A stretch of DNA of 64,000 bases from assembly GCA_030159075.1 (NCBI GenBank), contig BROG01000345.1, forward strand, positions 310,001-374,000, in the 5' to 3' direction. Position 1 is the first letter of the stretch. Each line of letters opens with the position of its first letter. Source of the DNA: Atrina japonica. Its lineage: Eukaryota; Mollusca; Bivalvia; Pterioida; Pinnidae. Below the pieces are notes generated by a model that was not told the DNA's origin, did not search any database, and saw nothing but the letters and a program-made list of their open reading frames with translations. Made by a program: the position numbers and the translations under genes. Shown piece after piece: positions 27,720-40,957 of the stretch.

Positions 27720-28305
27720 CATTTAAGAAAACAATATTGCTAATCTGAGAATGATTTAACATGTATATTTCTTTGTTTCACGTCCTTCAACTTTTGACCG
27801 CTGTCATGTGTAAACATGTCTGAGGAGGACACTAGGCATAAACGTCTGTTTGTGGGGACAGTCTTGTATTTGCCTGTTTTAATAAATAGACAATGGGAGA
27901 ATAATCTGATTTGAAAATAACCAATTTCTTATATTGTGGTAATATAGGTTTATATAAATATGGTCGGAATGTGACCTGGACTATGAGATGATGATAGATT
28001 CAACATTCTGAAGAATTGTTAATGTCAGTTAATAATGTTTACAAATATCAGAAATGCGTAGTTTGACAATAGATAACATATATGAATGATTATAGACAAT
28101 TTGGTTCATCCTAACAGCAAACAACCCAATAAGAAAAGATAAGATAATCTTAACATTATATAACCGATGTTTACTATTATTCTGTTCACAAATTAAAACG
28201 ATGTACTCATAACAGGATTTAAGTATACGGTTGGCAGATATGCTGAATTTCAAGCAAAATTTATGATATTAAATTTTCTTATAAAACTATAATGAAGAAG
28301 TAACA

Positions 28306-28800
28306 ATGGATATTCGAAACTCCAAGTCCAGTAGAATACGACAAATGACATATAACAACGGTCTCAACACGAAAAAACAAGTGCGAATCCCAAACGTGAT
28401 GGAACTTGGTTACCGGAAGGAGTCAGTGTCAACTGTTAGCATGCCACTACCATCGCAAATGCTCCATGGAAACCTCTCGTGTTCGGTGAAAAGGTCAAGT
28501 TCGGTGAATAGGTCAAGCTCAGTGAAAAAGGCAGATATGACAACGGTCTCAACACGAAGAACAATTGCGAATCCCAATTGGGATGGGACCAGGCGTCCAG
28601 AAGGAGTCAGCGCCGCTGCCAGCACGCCAAACCCACCGAAAATGGCCCACAGCGTCCTCTTGAGTTCGGTGTTAAGATCTAGTTTGATGAAAAGGTTAAG
28701 CTCGGTGGAAAGAACAACAGCGAATCCCAAACGGGATGGTACCAAGTATATGGAAGAAGTTAACGTCCCCTGTATAATGGAAGTTCACTATAAACCATAG
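28306..28800 (+). repeat. Tandem ~187-bp repeat carrying a 164-codon open frame
   Basis: Two full units and a partial third, with ACAACGGTCTCAACACGAA at about 28356 and 28538 and TGCGAATCCCAA in each. The open frame (MDIRNSKSSRIRQM..., basic, Ser-rich, no known domain) and an open frame on the opposite strand both come from the repeat. Related single copies lie at 34857-35160 (plus) and 33480-33612 (minus). I do not regard it as a proven gene. Confidence 0.5.
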
Positions 28801-29171
28801 TTAAAAGTAGAAATTTTAACACTTTAAATGGATTTACGAAAATGAAAGCTGAACTTTTTCAATGCCAGGTGTTTTGCGAAAGCCCCATACCTCGCTCCCG
28901 TATGATGATATACTGGAAACATATGTGTAAAAAAAGACAGTAAAGTGACATAGTTTATGTTATCATATTTTATTTTGAGAGCATATCAGGTTTTTCTACA
29001 TTGTTGAGTACAATGTTTTGGGGTTTTTCAAATGTTTACCATAAAATTTAACAATATTCCAAGATAACAAAACTCATCTTTCATTATCACATATTCATGT
29101 TTTTTCAGACTTCTTCCGCCATTTCTAAAAATCAAAGTTTTTGGTTTTGTGACTTTAACAGTAAGTGACCA

Positions 29172-30632
29172 TTTTTAGCTCACCTGGCCTAAAAGGCCAT
29201 GTGAGCTTTTGCCATCACTTGGCGTCCGTCGTCGTCGTCGGCGTCGTCGTCGGTGTCGGCGTTCGTCGTCCTTTCTCGGTATGATCAACTCCTATGCCGC
29301 TGGGCCATTTCAACCAAACTTTGTCAAAACATCCTTGGGTGTCACTTTATTGTTAAGGTTATAGCACCTAATCCAAGTCCTGGGGATGGATTACCTTCTG
29401 AAACTCAAAGGTGTTTTTTTTACTGAGCCTGAACCAAACCTTGATCCATGGATGGCCTGCACCTAATCCAAGATGGCTGCCAGGGGAACATAGGTTAACA
29501 TTGAACCCTATGGGAACAATTTCAAAGATCTTTTTCTCTAAAACCCTTTTAACCAAACCCCAATAGTTTTTGGAAGCCCCCAACATTATGGTTTTGAGGG
29601 AATCCAAATTTTAACTTGGACCGACAACACGTCAAAGATATTTTTTTGGGTGGCCCCCTACAACTTGGTCACAGTAGGTGTTTTTGACCGGTGTTTATTT
29701 GTCTGCAAAATCCAAGATGCCGCAGCGTCATAGTGGAGAAGATTTTTTAAAACCCATTAGCCAATGGGACCCAATGGGAATTGGATGGCCCCCTTCAAAT
29801 TGGGGTTTTTAATTTACATATAAACAAAAAACATATTTTAACATTTACCTTATTTATACAGTTGCTGTATTGGAAAAGTATGAATGTCTGAAACTGGTGT
29901 TTTATGATAGTGGTCCAAGATGACAGGGGTTATAATATGAACCCTGGAACAATTTGGATCTTTTTCTTTTAAGCCAATTGGAACCAAACTTGGCCGAGAA
30001 CAGTCTTTGGGTGGCCCCCCTACAACATTGGTGTTTCTAGATTTGATGGCCGTTGAAGATATTTTCAATTGGATTTTATTTATTTATCTAAACAAAAATC
30101 TGATTTAGTTAATTTTACAGGCTGTAATGAAATGCATATTGACACAAATTCATGGTTTTTCTTTGATACCAGAGTGTAGTTATGTTGGTCAAAATATTTA
30201 TCTGAATTGACAAGTAAAGAAACATGCATATTGAAACAATTTATGTAGTTAACAAAATAGAAAATGTATGAGGAATTATGTTAAAATGTTGGAATCAAAC
30301 AAAAGTTTGTTAATGGGAATTCATAATTGCTCAAGTTCACATCAATATATATAATAGAAAGACAGTGTCGGGATTGCAGGTATTATTTTGTCAATTTCTC
30401 TCTATATATTACCTCCCTTTATCATATTTTTTTCCACTTCCTGTCAGTGTTTTTTTTGCTGGTAAGACTAAAAAGGTTGGATTTTAACTTGCCTGGAGTG
30501 AAGGGAAAAAGTTTCTTCCACCTGTGCCTGATGTTGCATCTAGTGATTAAGGAAATAAGGGGTCAAAATAGGCTAATTTACGTCTTGCATCTACCTAGGT
30601 GAGCTATACAGGCTCCTGGGAGCCTCTAGTTG
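29172..30632 (+). mobile_element. Hairpin-bounded dispersed element 1
   Basis: The left end folds as AGCTCAC...GTGAGCT (29177-29207) with inner GGCC-TAAAA-GGCC. The right end has AGGTGAGCT, then the hairpin AGGCTCCTGGGAGCCT (30610-30625), then CTAGTT. A GTC-rich run lies at 29222-29275. The interior is noncoding (AACCAAAC..CCAAGATGGC words). A Helitron-like nature is possible but unproven. Confidence 0.65.
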
Positions 30633-31751
30633 TGTATACTCATACAAGGTATCTAATATAGATTGCAGACTTGTAATGCTTTCAGAGAAAAGGACAATGT
30701 CGTCTGCATAAATATGTAAGAAGAGCGATAATTGTTGCAACTCAATTCGCGCTGCAACTTATCAAAATTCCATTCTCACAATCAATTAAAGACAATTTTC
30801 TCTTGTTAAAATTATTACAGAAAACATTAGACCATTTACTAATAAGCACGATTTTATTTTACTATACTGAACATTGAGTTCAAGGTAACGTACCTCTTAT
30901 ACTGTGAGATTTTGTATAAACATGTACTTAAAACAATACTTAAACAGTATTAAATGCTTGTTTGTTATCCAGAAAACAACAATACAATCTAGATTTTTTG
31001 ACAAATATTTGTTTATTATAGTGATCAGAACAAAAATAACATCTACATGTAAGTGAGAAGGTCTTAAACTAAATTGTGCAGTAAATATAATCTTAGATTT
31101 TGGTATGTTTAGAGTTCACAGTTAATAAGATGTCAGTTTGTTGTTTCATGTAGAAGGAATTTTTGTTGGATTTAAGTACTGGGAGGAAAGTTAACCAAAT
31201 ACAATAAATTTTGGTGCATAGATAAAATGGGGATTATCTTCTCTTTATTGATCTTTTGATAGGAAAACTCACGCTTCAACATACCTAAACTTACGTCATT
31301 TGTTTAAAAAACTTGAGTTCCAACTGAGAATTAAAATTTATGGTAATGTGTTATGTACATATTTCACGATTGAAATAAAAACGAATTTGAATTACTGTTC
31401 TGTCGACCTTCTACTTAAATTTATGACCAATGTCATGGATTTTGTTACTTAAATTTATGAACGAATGTCATGGAATTTTTCTCAGTTCTATGGCATCAAA
31501 TTAGAAGCTACTCACACGCTGGGCTCGGCGTCAACAAATTTTATAAATCATCCCATCATCATTTTTAATGTAAACACATCAATACAACAATATCAATATG
31601 TGAGGCATGCGGGAATAAAATGCAGTGTATACCTGATGCCATTACAATGAGAGTATATGGCTTGCAAGTAATAATACTATGACGGAACACCCCGATTCTT
31701 CTTGCTAGGTTAGTGTGGCGTATATGTAATGGATAAGTATATGTTGGATTT
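30633..31751. other. Intergenic, no feature
   Basis: AT-rich. A short local duplication (TTACTTAAATTTATGA at about 31410 and 31445) is the only structure seen. Confidence 0.55.
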
Positions 31752-32036
31752 TTGTTTGTTTGTTTTATTGTTGTTTAACGTCCCACTTAAAAATATTTCA
31801 CTCATATGGAGACGTCACCAAATGCCGGTGAAGGGCTTCATATTTTGGCCTATGCTCGGCACTTACGGCCATTGAGCAGTGAGGGTTCTTTAACGTGCCG
31901 ACACCTACAGTGACACGGGATCTCGGTTTTTACTGTCTCATCCGTATGACAGGAAACCAGCCTGCCGCCGGCTGGACTCGAATTCACGACCTCACGATCA
32001 AGAGTCGAGCGCGCTACCGAATGAGCCAGGCCGGCT
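31752..32036 (-). mobile_element. tRNA-derived SINE, full-length
   Basis: Copy of the family at 14097-14377 with (GTTT)n tail, TTGTTTAACGTCCCACTT, the central segment and an intact tRNA-like head ending CCAGGCCGGCT. Confidence 0.92.
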
Positions 32037-32124
32037 AAAGTATATGTTATTTATTATCCGTATAAAAGTACATCATTTCTCTAAAATTGACTTGTTTATT
32101 GGATTTTTTATTTTGATTTTGAAT

Positions 32125-32337
32125 AGTGTTTAACGCCACACTCAACAATTTTTCAGATATATGGTGGCGGCCAGTTTTTAATGGTGGAGGAGAGAATCCG
32201 GTTCACCGGAAGAATACTGGCAAACTTTCTCACAAAAATCAGCTTAGGTTCCAGCGGGGCACGAACCTGCGCTGACCAGAAATGAGAGACTTCATGGTTT
32301 AAAGTGCGATGCTCTGACCACTCGGCTACGGAGGCTC
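32125..32337 (-). mobile_element. Second SINE family, Ser/Leu-tRNA-like head
   Basis: Read on the minus strand it starts GAGCCTCCGTAGCCGAGTGG (A box), has GGTTCGTGCCCC (B box), a different body with CCGGTGAACCGGATTCTC, and ends GAGTGTGGCGTTAAACACT. The tail GTTAAAC resembles that of the first family, but the rest does not. Confidence 0.8.
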
Positions 32338-32886
32338 TTTTCTTGGAGGACGCGACTCTGAAAAACGAAATAATATCATATAAGTATTTCTCTCCATTAG
32401 TATCCAAGAAGGTACAGGGAAGAATATAATGACATTCATCTCCAGCTTCACGACAACTTTTTTCGCAAACTCGATTCCTTCTTACTGAGTTGTTCCATCG
32501 GCCACTTTCAATTGGAAAGTGACGACTTCCTATTTTTTTTAAATCTACAAACATAATTGCATCTTTTCAACAATATTTCATTCTTGTTGATTTAGATTGA
32601 CCAATTTAGGGTTTAATTCCCAAGTTTTTTCTTTTGTATGTAGGTCTAAGCTCAGAGAACGTTTTCGATTTTTCTCAAACTCTATCAATTTACGTAGTAT
32701 TATTGCTGCTGGACTTTAGTGACTTTGTGAAACCTATGGAATGCACGCATGCGTTTGATGAGTTCATGTAATGTTCCAATATCTGTCTTTCTGAAGACTG
32801 GAACGTGACCATACTCTTGCGTGAGAATTGTAATTGCTTATCAGCCATACGAACGTAATAGGAACAAGAACTTTATGACACGTGTG

Positions 32887-32911
32887 TTATATATATATAT
32901 ATATATATATA
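32887..32911. repeat. Short (TA)n microsatellite
   Basis: About 12 TA units. Confidence 0.95.
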
Positions 32912-34344
32912 TTTGCTTGAAATAACAAGCATATAAGACATGGTGACATAATTAGAACATTTTCACAAATTTTTATGAAAAAATAATATATTATTTTTAG
33001 GTCGACACATCGACCTAATTTGACCGTGATAGTTGGATTCGTGTAGCCACTGGAATTTATGGTCCACTGCATACACAACATGGTACACATGTACACGTTT
33101 GAGGAAACACATTAGCGGATCCAGAAGGGGTAATTAAAGGATAGCACCTTTGGAATTTGGCAAATATTTTATGAGCAAAAACGAAATTAAAAGAACGACA
33201 GACTATTGAATTTTCCTCTAACACGAAATTAACTCGGTGATGTACTCCAGAGAAGACAATAATTACGTTTTAGTATCTGGACGTCATAAAATGGACACTG
33301 TAATGTTGTATACTTCAGTATGGGTCATGTTGTACGTTGTAGTTGAGGAAATGAAGATATGGTCAGGATAAAACGACAAAAAAGATGGAAGGCCGGACGG
33401 ACTGTAGCCTCCCCTCTCCGAGAACTGGAAAGGGGTTAACAAGGATAAGTATTGGTACATGAATGATATATTGTTTGAAACTAACTGATGACCTTTTTCA
33501 CCGAGCTTGACTTTTTCACCCAACTTGACCTTTCCACCGAACTCGAGAGGTTTCCATGGGACATTTGTGATGAGTGTGGCATGCAAACATGAGACGCTTA
33601 CTGGTCCCATGCTGTGTGGGACTCGCATTTGTTGTTATATCTAATTTGTCGTATTCTAATGGACTTGATGTTTTGAATATTTAGGTACTTCTTATACCTT
33701 AATTAATTTGGTAATTAGATAATCAATGCTATAAATATTATTATATCAATGTACAGAACTTTCAAATTCTTTATTCTCATGCAACGAGTGCAAAGGTATC
33801 GAGAAAATATATATACAACATATTTACAAAACAACTACTAGTAAATGCTCACAGAGTGTATGGTAAATAGGAAACCAATAGATTTCAAAGTTTGTGACAG
33901 TTATTATGGAAGACTTACGGTTATATTTATTGTGTTAATAAATTGACAACCTCGACGCCAAATGACAATATCATGTGATTGAAATACAACTGTACATGTA
34001 ATTACCTAAGTTTCAGAGTGCTTAAACACGAATCGTAAACATAATTTGGAACATTTGCAACCAAAAATGTCAACCTTTTTAGTGGTGACATCTGCAATAC
34101 AGTCACATAAACTGCCCACAAACGTATACAATGTACATCGCTAATTACATAATGTAACGTATCTCTAAAGAGTATAGTATTGAATATTAACAACGCTAAA
34201 TGACGGCTTGGTCAAGCTGACGTTTGTTGTAGAAATATATCCATGTATGTGCAACAAACTTAAATGGGCAAATATATTTCGATTTTTTTTAACTTTTACG
34301 ACTTATAGTGATGTAAAATAACAAATAATTTACGGTCGGTATAA
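32912..34344. other. Intergenic, mostly featureless
   Basis: Apart from the reverse repeat fragment at 33480-33612, no structure recognised. Confidence 0.55.
33480..33612 (-). repeat. Reverse relative of the 28306-28800 repeat
   Basis: TTTCACCGAGCTTGAC, AACTTGACCTTTCCACCGAA and CGAGAGGTTTCCATGG are the reverse complement of the central part of that repeat. Confidence 0.6.
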
Positions 34345-34641
34345 TGGTCTTGTTTGCAATTATTCTGTTTCACTGGGTGAAATCTTGAGTTACCTTTTCG
34401 TTGGCGGTTGTTGAGACGTCTGTACCAATTGTGACGAGGATTCGTTCCTCACGTATTTCATTTGGACTTGACTGTAGACTCACGGCGGGTGTGACCGGTC
34501 AACAGGGGATGCTTACTCCTCCGTGGCACCTGATCCCACCTTTTGGTTTCCAGAGGTCCATGTTTGTTCATTTTTGCCGGATTTGTATCTGTGTCCTGGA
34601 CATCCTAAAGATTTATACTTTGGTATCTGAGTTGTTTTATA
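34345..34641 (+). mobile_element. 5-prime truncated copy of the reverse-transcriptase element (copy 3)
   Basis: Plus-strand copy starting in the last codons of the protein (matching TTTCACTGGGTGAAAT in copy 1) and running through the noncoding tail to AAGATTTATACTTTGGTATC. It has the same 3-prime end as copies 1 and 2 and the shortest 5-prime extent. Confidence 0.65.
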
Positions 34642-34856
34642 TACAAATGTAAAAGCTACACACAGGCATGAACAATAAGGTCAGGTTCTGTTTTGTAATT
34701 CATATTTTCACATATAAGGATGAATTTTTATGCCTGTGTTTATATCTTTTTTGTTATTGTATATCAATCTAAGTAGTAAAAGGGTGAATAAAAAAAACAC
34801 ATGGCTAATGCCCCTTTAAAGTAGAGGTGATGTAACATATTTGTCAACAGAGTATT

Positions 34857-35160
34857 ATGAAGAAGCACCAATGGAAACTCGAAACTCCAAGTCCTTTAGA
34901 ATACATAGAAAAATATAAAAACGGTTTCTACACAAAGACCAATTGTGAATCCCAAACTGGATAAAACCAGGTGTCCGGGAGTAGTTAGCGTCCCCTGTTA
35001 CCATGCCACATTCGTTGCAAATGTTTCATGGAAACCTCTCAAGTTCGGTGAGAAGGTCGAGCTCGGTAAAAGGTAGGATTTTACAGCAATATCACCACGA
35101 AGAACAATTGCGAATCCCAAACAGGGTGGGACCAGGCGTCCGGAAGAAGTCAATAATAGA
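34857..35160 (+). repeat. Relative of the 28306-28800 repeat
   Basis: Shares AACTCCAAGTCC, TGCGAATCCCAAAC, ACCAGGCGTCCGG and GAAACCTCTCAAGTTCGGTG with it. It lies 215 bp downstream of copy 3 of the reverse-transcriptase tail. Confidence 0.6.
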
Positions 35161-35989
35161 AATCAGCGTTGTATTACGGTTATTAAATTAGTCGCAATAC
35201 AATTTTTTGCTCTAAAAATCAAATAGTAAAATATTTTTAGGAGGACAGTACCACTGAATATTATTATCAATTTAATATTCCGACAAGTTTAACAAATATT
35301 CCGGGTTAACAACTAATGAAAATAAAATTTCTTATATGATATTGGAAAAACTATTGGCTGGTTATTTATAGGATATAATACCTATACCCAAACATGATTA
35401 TGTATGTTTTTGTGTTCATATATTAATGTTCAAACATAAACGAGATATGGAATTATTTCCAGCTAATATTTTGGAGGCAAATTCCAATGCTGATGGTACA
35501 GTTATATTGTATCTGTGTAGGAATTAGCTTAGCCAGCGTAGTTCCAAGCTTTGGATTTCCAGTTATATGCGTAACTGTCATTGAAAGTGATTTGTTTAAA
35601 GGGATAACCCGTGCAACAATTGCAGCAGTAAAGCGGATGTCTTCAGATATTCAGTTTGTATCTGCTTGGTTGCTTAAATTGCTTGCTTGCTCATCTGCTT
35701 TTCTGATATACCAGACATAAGATTTACGACAAATTAAACTAAGAATTACAATTTCCAGGTAGGGGTATGTGGCCATTAGCCATGGAAACCATTTAGAGGA
35801 TGGTGGGCATGGCAATAAGTAAATTCTTATGTGCACTCTTGACTCTGTGCGGTGCAGTAAAATCAAATGGTTTTTGCAAGGCACTACCTTCGAAATATGT
35901 TGTGTATACCAATTGAACTACAACCTTTGATCCCTCTGATCTCTGTGAATTTTATTCTATTGAGAAAATGTTACACCTTTAGATCTTTT
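35161..35989. other. Intergenic, one weak ORF
   Basis: A 77-codon frame at 35487-35720 (plus) starts MLMVQLYCICVGISLASVVP, which looks like a signal peptide, but has no homology, splice context or known domain. I treat it as chance. Confidence 0.4.
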
Positions 35990-37107
35990 ACTCGTTTAGT
36001 CCTTTGCGTCCCTTTTCGTCCGTCCATCAGTCCGTCAACATTTTACATTTTGAACTTCTAGAGGACCACTTAATGGCTTGACATGGATCATGGCATATAT
36101 GTTCCTTACAAGGTTGTGATCAAGTGTTAATCTGTCATCCGACATGGCCGCCAGCGGGAGACTCAGTCTATGGGAAATATATAGATATATTCTTTAAGAA
36201 AACCGCAGAATGGATTGAAGCCAAATATGACAGAGTGTTTTACAATGTGCTGACCAAGTGTTGTTATTTTGGGGCCGATCCGTCATCCAAGATGGTCACC
36301 AATAGGGAACTTTGTTAAACATGACACTATGAGAAATATATACAAAACTCTTCTAGAGACCTGCTGAATGAATTGAAACCAAACTTAACATGAATCTTCC
36401 TGACAAAGTGCTGACCAAGTGTTATTACTTTTGTGCCAGTTAGCCATCTAAGATGACCACAGGCAGAATACTTAGTTTAACATAGGTAACATGGGTAATA
36501 CAATGTGCATACAATAATTTTCTTCCAGAAATTGGTTGAATGGACTGAAATAAAACATGGCATGAATTTCCCTTACAGGGCGCTGAACATGTATTGTTAC
36601 TTTGCCGCCGATTAATCATTCAAGTTGGATACCTATGGAAAATACTTATCCAGAGAACCATCAAATAGATTGAAACCAAACATGGTTACTTTGGTATCGA
36701 TCCGTTAATCACGATGGCGGCTCCCAGTAGGGAACATAGTTTAACACCGGAACTTATGGCGATTTTAACTTTCTTCTGTTGAACTACTTGATCTGTACCA
36801 ATGTAGCAAACAAACTTTCTGAATGGTTTTCTGGTTATCGCCTTTCAGCTTTGTAGTTTGTATCCAATGAACCCTGCTTGTCAACCAAGTTGACCATCAC
36901 AGTCGATCTTAGTATATCTTTAGACTGCACATTTACTTTTAATTACTTGATTAATTGAAACAATATTTGGTAGAATGGTCATTGGGTTCACCCCTTTCAG
37001 AATTTACCCATAGACAACTGTAGTTATTTATGACAACAACTTCAGCAGTGTTCTTCCAACTTTAAACCAGGTAGTGATTGCAGGCTCCTGTGAGCCTCTG
37101 GTTGTAT
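35990..37107 (+). mobile_element. Probable hairpin-bounded element 4, left end unclear
   Basis: The right end (37080-37107) has AGGCTCCTGTGAGCCT then CTGGTTG, like element 1. The interior repeats words such as TGACCAAGTGTT and ATCC(A/G)ACATGGCCGCC. No hairpin start was found, so it may be truncated. Confidence 0.5.
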
Positions 37108-37617
37108 ATACATGTATACAAGGATGCATTTCGACTACAAAGGCTATTTAGTGCTCCTGTACCATGATAAAACAATCTAGCAGTATGTTCCGTCACGTAT
37201 CTTGTGATATACAAACTCATAAGTACTTCCATCATCAAGCTTTATTATCTAACTGTATCGTAAATGTTACTGCTGGGATGAGTCAACCACGCTGTTGATA
37301 AAGAAGATATCAAGTCATAATTAAATTAGGGTTGATGTTGTAAATTGTGATTTCTACTAATGTTTTTAGATTGTTCAGGCAGTTCATTTACATAATTTGT
37401 TCTGAAAGTTGTTTAAATGAATACTGATATGGTTAATTATTTCATGAACAAATCATTAACTATTCAAATCATTTTCAAGTGGTGATTAAACTGCTCTTAC
37501 CCACAGACTTCTTGTTTTAGAAGAATCATAATGGTTTAAAAACTTTATAAGCATAGATTGTTTACTTTATAATTACAAGAGGCATTAGCTGTGTTTACCA
37601 AAAATATAATTTCGATG

Positions 37618-37797
37618 TAAGGCTGTCTGACTTCATGTCTGTGCGTCTATCTAACTTTATATCTATCCGCCCATCTAACTTTATCTGTAAGGCTGTCTGG
37701 CTTTACGTCTGTCCGTCTACTGACTTTATGTCTGTCTGTCTTTCTGACCTATGTCTGTCTGTCTATCTGACATGCTGTCTGTGCGTCTTTCTGTGTA
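37618..37797. repeat. Degenerate TCTG/TCTA tandem stretch
   Basis: Imperfect units such as CTGTCTGACTTCATGTCTGT; probably an old tetranucleotide-derived minisatellite. Confidence 0.75.
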
Positions 37798-38344
37798 ACT
37801 ATTTTTTTAAAAACTTGGATTGGAGTAAGTAAGCTTTTGTCGGGACCATTTTGTTAAAAATGTATCTCTTTCCATCGGACTCGAAATACGGGTATATACT
37901 TCGAACAGGAAGTAAATAATAAATTAAAAAAGATGGCGGGAAAATTAAGATGATAAATGAAAGTATCCTGCAAATCTACTTGTTTGATTGCAAAGCCCTC
38001 TTGCCCTGCAGCACAAGTAGCCCACAAACACAGACTGCTGGTAAACAGTAATGTTTTAAGATAATACGTCACACGTATGTGTTTTTGTCTTGTATTTTTT
38101 TTATAAATGGGGCCTATTTTTACGAGTTGATGGACCATCAACGCAGTTATTTTATGCTAAGTTGTTTATTGGGAACAAGTCAAAGCACATTTTACAGTAT
38201 GGGGTTAATTACACATTATACTGACACAAAATTACACATGTATGTGCATTTCAGCAATATAAACTTACCTCAGTAAAACTTACGATTGCCATCAACTCGT
38301 ATCAGTACTTTGAGTACTTTGATTTTATATAGTCTGTGCAAGGG

Positions 38345-39545
38345 TCGGAACAATTAGAGTACTCTACAATTTTTAGGAAATACATACATTATTAAGTAAA
38401 CAATTTAAACAATTTTATTGTATTTTCATACTATTTTAAATCCGTTTTAGTGATTTTAGAACGATTAATGATCTAAAATTAGATAATTATTTTTAAAGGG
38501 ACTTAAAAATTTCAGCCATCCGTTTGTATGGATGTTTCCAGATCCTACGACATGTACATGGTTCTACGACAAGATCCTTTATTTAGCGCAGCACGATTTA
38601 CCCCTAAAGACCCCCAAAACACCCAAAAAGACCCATAAAACATCCCAAATGACCCCAAAAACACATAAAATGACCCCAAAACACACAAAAACATTTAAAA
38701 AGTAGCAATTTTAGCAATCTTATTATAATATAATGAATATTTTTTATGACTGTAGATGTTTTTGACTTTGATAATGCTGTTTTATCCAATTTCACGATGT
38801 ATTTCTGAAATCATAATATAGTCAGCATGACGTTTTAATATGTACCTGAATGTTACTTATATGGGAAGGTAAAGACGTTTAATACATATGTTATCATCAT
38901 TTTCCACATTACATTGAATTTGTATAATATAAATTTGACATAAAATATGAAAAATATTTCAGGAATTGTGAAAACAAATAATTGAAGAAGACCGATTTGG
39001 CTCTTCATTCTACTAAATGACAGTGTCCGTAAGTTCCATGAGAAGTGATAAATGTTGATTTTTTTTTTAATTTGTAGCTGTCTATGAAATATTTATACAG
39101 GAGAAAATGCATTTAAAATTATTATCGATGCAAATTTATTTCAATTTAATTGTTTTTTGGGTAGTTTTTGGTTTTTTGGGTAAATCATGTCGCCGCTTTA
39201 TCTATTTATTTAGTTTTCTATTTATTTATTTATTATATTTAATTTTATCATTTTTATCAAATCCACAAACCAAGTCAAATAAATAGATATAGATAAAAAT
39301 GAAACAAATTTATGCGGGACAAAGGCATACTACTTTTTGTTACTAGGTTCTGTGCCATAGATCCCAACAGAAGACTAGAATCTTTTCTGGTACATTGTTA
39401 CACTTAAATAATATTTTATCGAAAACAATTCATCGGATATGAATGTTTGTGCTATGTATTACCAGTTTATTAACTGAATTTAGTCTTACAACTCGATAAT
39501 ACACTGAAAATCTGTAGAGTACTCTAGCGTACTCTAATTAGTCAG
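38345..39545. mobile_element. Probable TIR element, ends AATTAGAGTACTCTACA
   Basis: AATTAGAGTACTCTACA at about 38351 recurs inverted near 39508-39541 (GTAGAGTACTC..GTACTCTAATTAG) with a small internal duplication. The interior is AT-rich without a coding frame; 38600-38700 is a C/A-rich simple repeat. Confidence 0.5.
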
Positions 39546-39653
39546 ACTGGTCTGTGCCAAGTAAGCAGTAACAGGTCGATCTGGCCTCAAACGAGAGTGG
39601 CCCCAGTATGATCTGGCCTCAGTTCGTTATCAGCCCCAGTCGATTCAGTGTCT

Positions 39654-40957
39654 TATAATAATCGGTCCGGCCTCAAAATACATCCGCCCAGACTGAAAAT
39701 GTTAACATTTTCGGTCTGGGTATCTATAATATTCTGTCCTCCCATATAAGAATCGGTCCAGCCAGATAATGTGTCCAGCCGGACCGAAAATGTTATCATT
39801 TTTGGTTCGGATAAAATCTCTAAAGAAAAGAAAGTTAAATAGGGTGAAATGTTATTCATCATAGACCTATATTTAACCGCTGTATTCTACTGAAAGTACT
39901 GAGGGTTTTACAAGAGTTATCAATTTCCCAAAATATATCGGATGTTTTTATGTAATGACACCTGTTTTTGTATGTTGTTATTATTTAATAGAATTAATAA
40001 TTTATGGCAGGTAGTATACTTCAGACACGATAAGGACAATAGACAGGAAATAACTCCAGATTGAGGACATATGTAATCGTATGGAATGCTTTGTTTTCTA
40101 TATGTAAACATGTATATGTGTTAGTGTGTATGCGTTTTCTGTCACCATCATTTTTTAAGTAAGTGTGTGCTGTTTGCTATCTTTTAAATTGAAATTTAAT
40201 TTGATAAAAAATTCAGTTTAAACAACGTGTGAAAGCAGAAACCAATCTTAATTATAAATGTGCATCGACAAAATAGAGATAAGACAATTAGTTAGCAAAA
40301 TAAAGATTATTTATTTACCTTTTTCATTTGATATATTTGTATATGGTGAAGCTTGAATTTGAAACAAAACTTACTTTGTCTCATAAGTTTATATTCCAGA
40401 TTTTTAAGGAAGGTATGGGGATTTTAAAATAACATCCACCCATATATTAAAACCTGTGATAGCACTATAACAAAACAAGACAATAGGTTTTAATTTTAAA
40501 TCAGTCTGTCAACAAGTTATATGGAAGCCATAGGCCTGTATGCTCTCGCAAAGGTAATTCCACCATACTCTGAAAGCTTTATTAATAAATTGTCACATTA
40601 TAAAGTGGTATATGTTTTCAGTATAAATGTAATAACATTCATGGTATGTACTTGTATGTGTTAGAAAATAAATTCTAGAGATATTACCCACGTTATATCG
40701 TCACCCCTAAAAGAAATGATGCAATGAACCAGAGACATATATAACACATGTGATTGAATTAACACCACTAAAATATAGGTAGATCTAACACATTCAGAAT
40801 AAATGGGAGTTGATAATTAAGATATGTCAAAGTTGCAAATCTTTTTATTAAAGTCAGTTTTTAATATCCATGATAATGATACTCGGCTACCCGGACCAAA
40901 AATTATAGATGGAGGCCGGACCAAAAATGTTAAATGTTACCCGGACCGATTATTATA
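39654..40957. mobile_element. TIR element with perfect 17-bp ends
   Basis: TATAATAATCGGTCCGG at 39654-39670 and its exact reverse complement at 40941-40957. Subterminal repeats of GGACCGAAAATGTTA occur at both ends, and a 34-bp palindrome with one mismatch is centred on GTTAAC (39689-39722). No transposase frame in the 1.3 kb; non-autonomous. Confidence 0.75.

Noticed and set aside
35487..35720. 77-codon frame beginning like a signal peptide
   Set aside because: No homology, no splice or promoter context; that length is common by chance in 64 kb.
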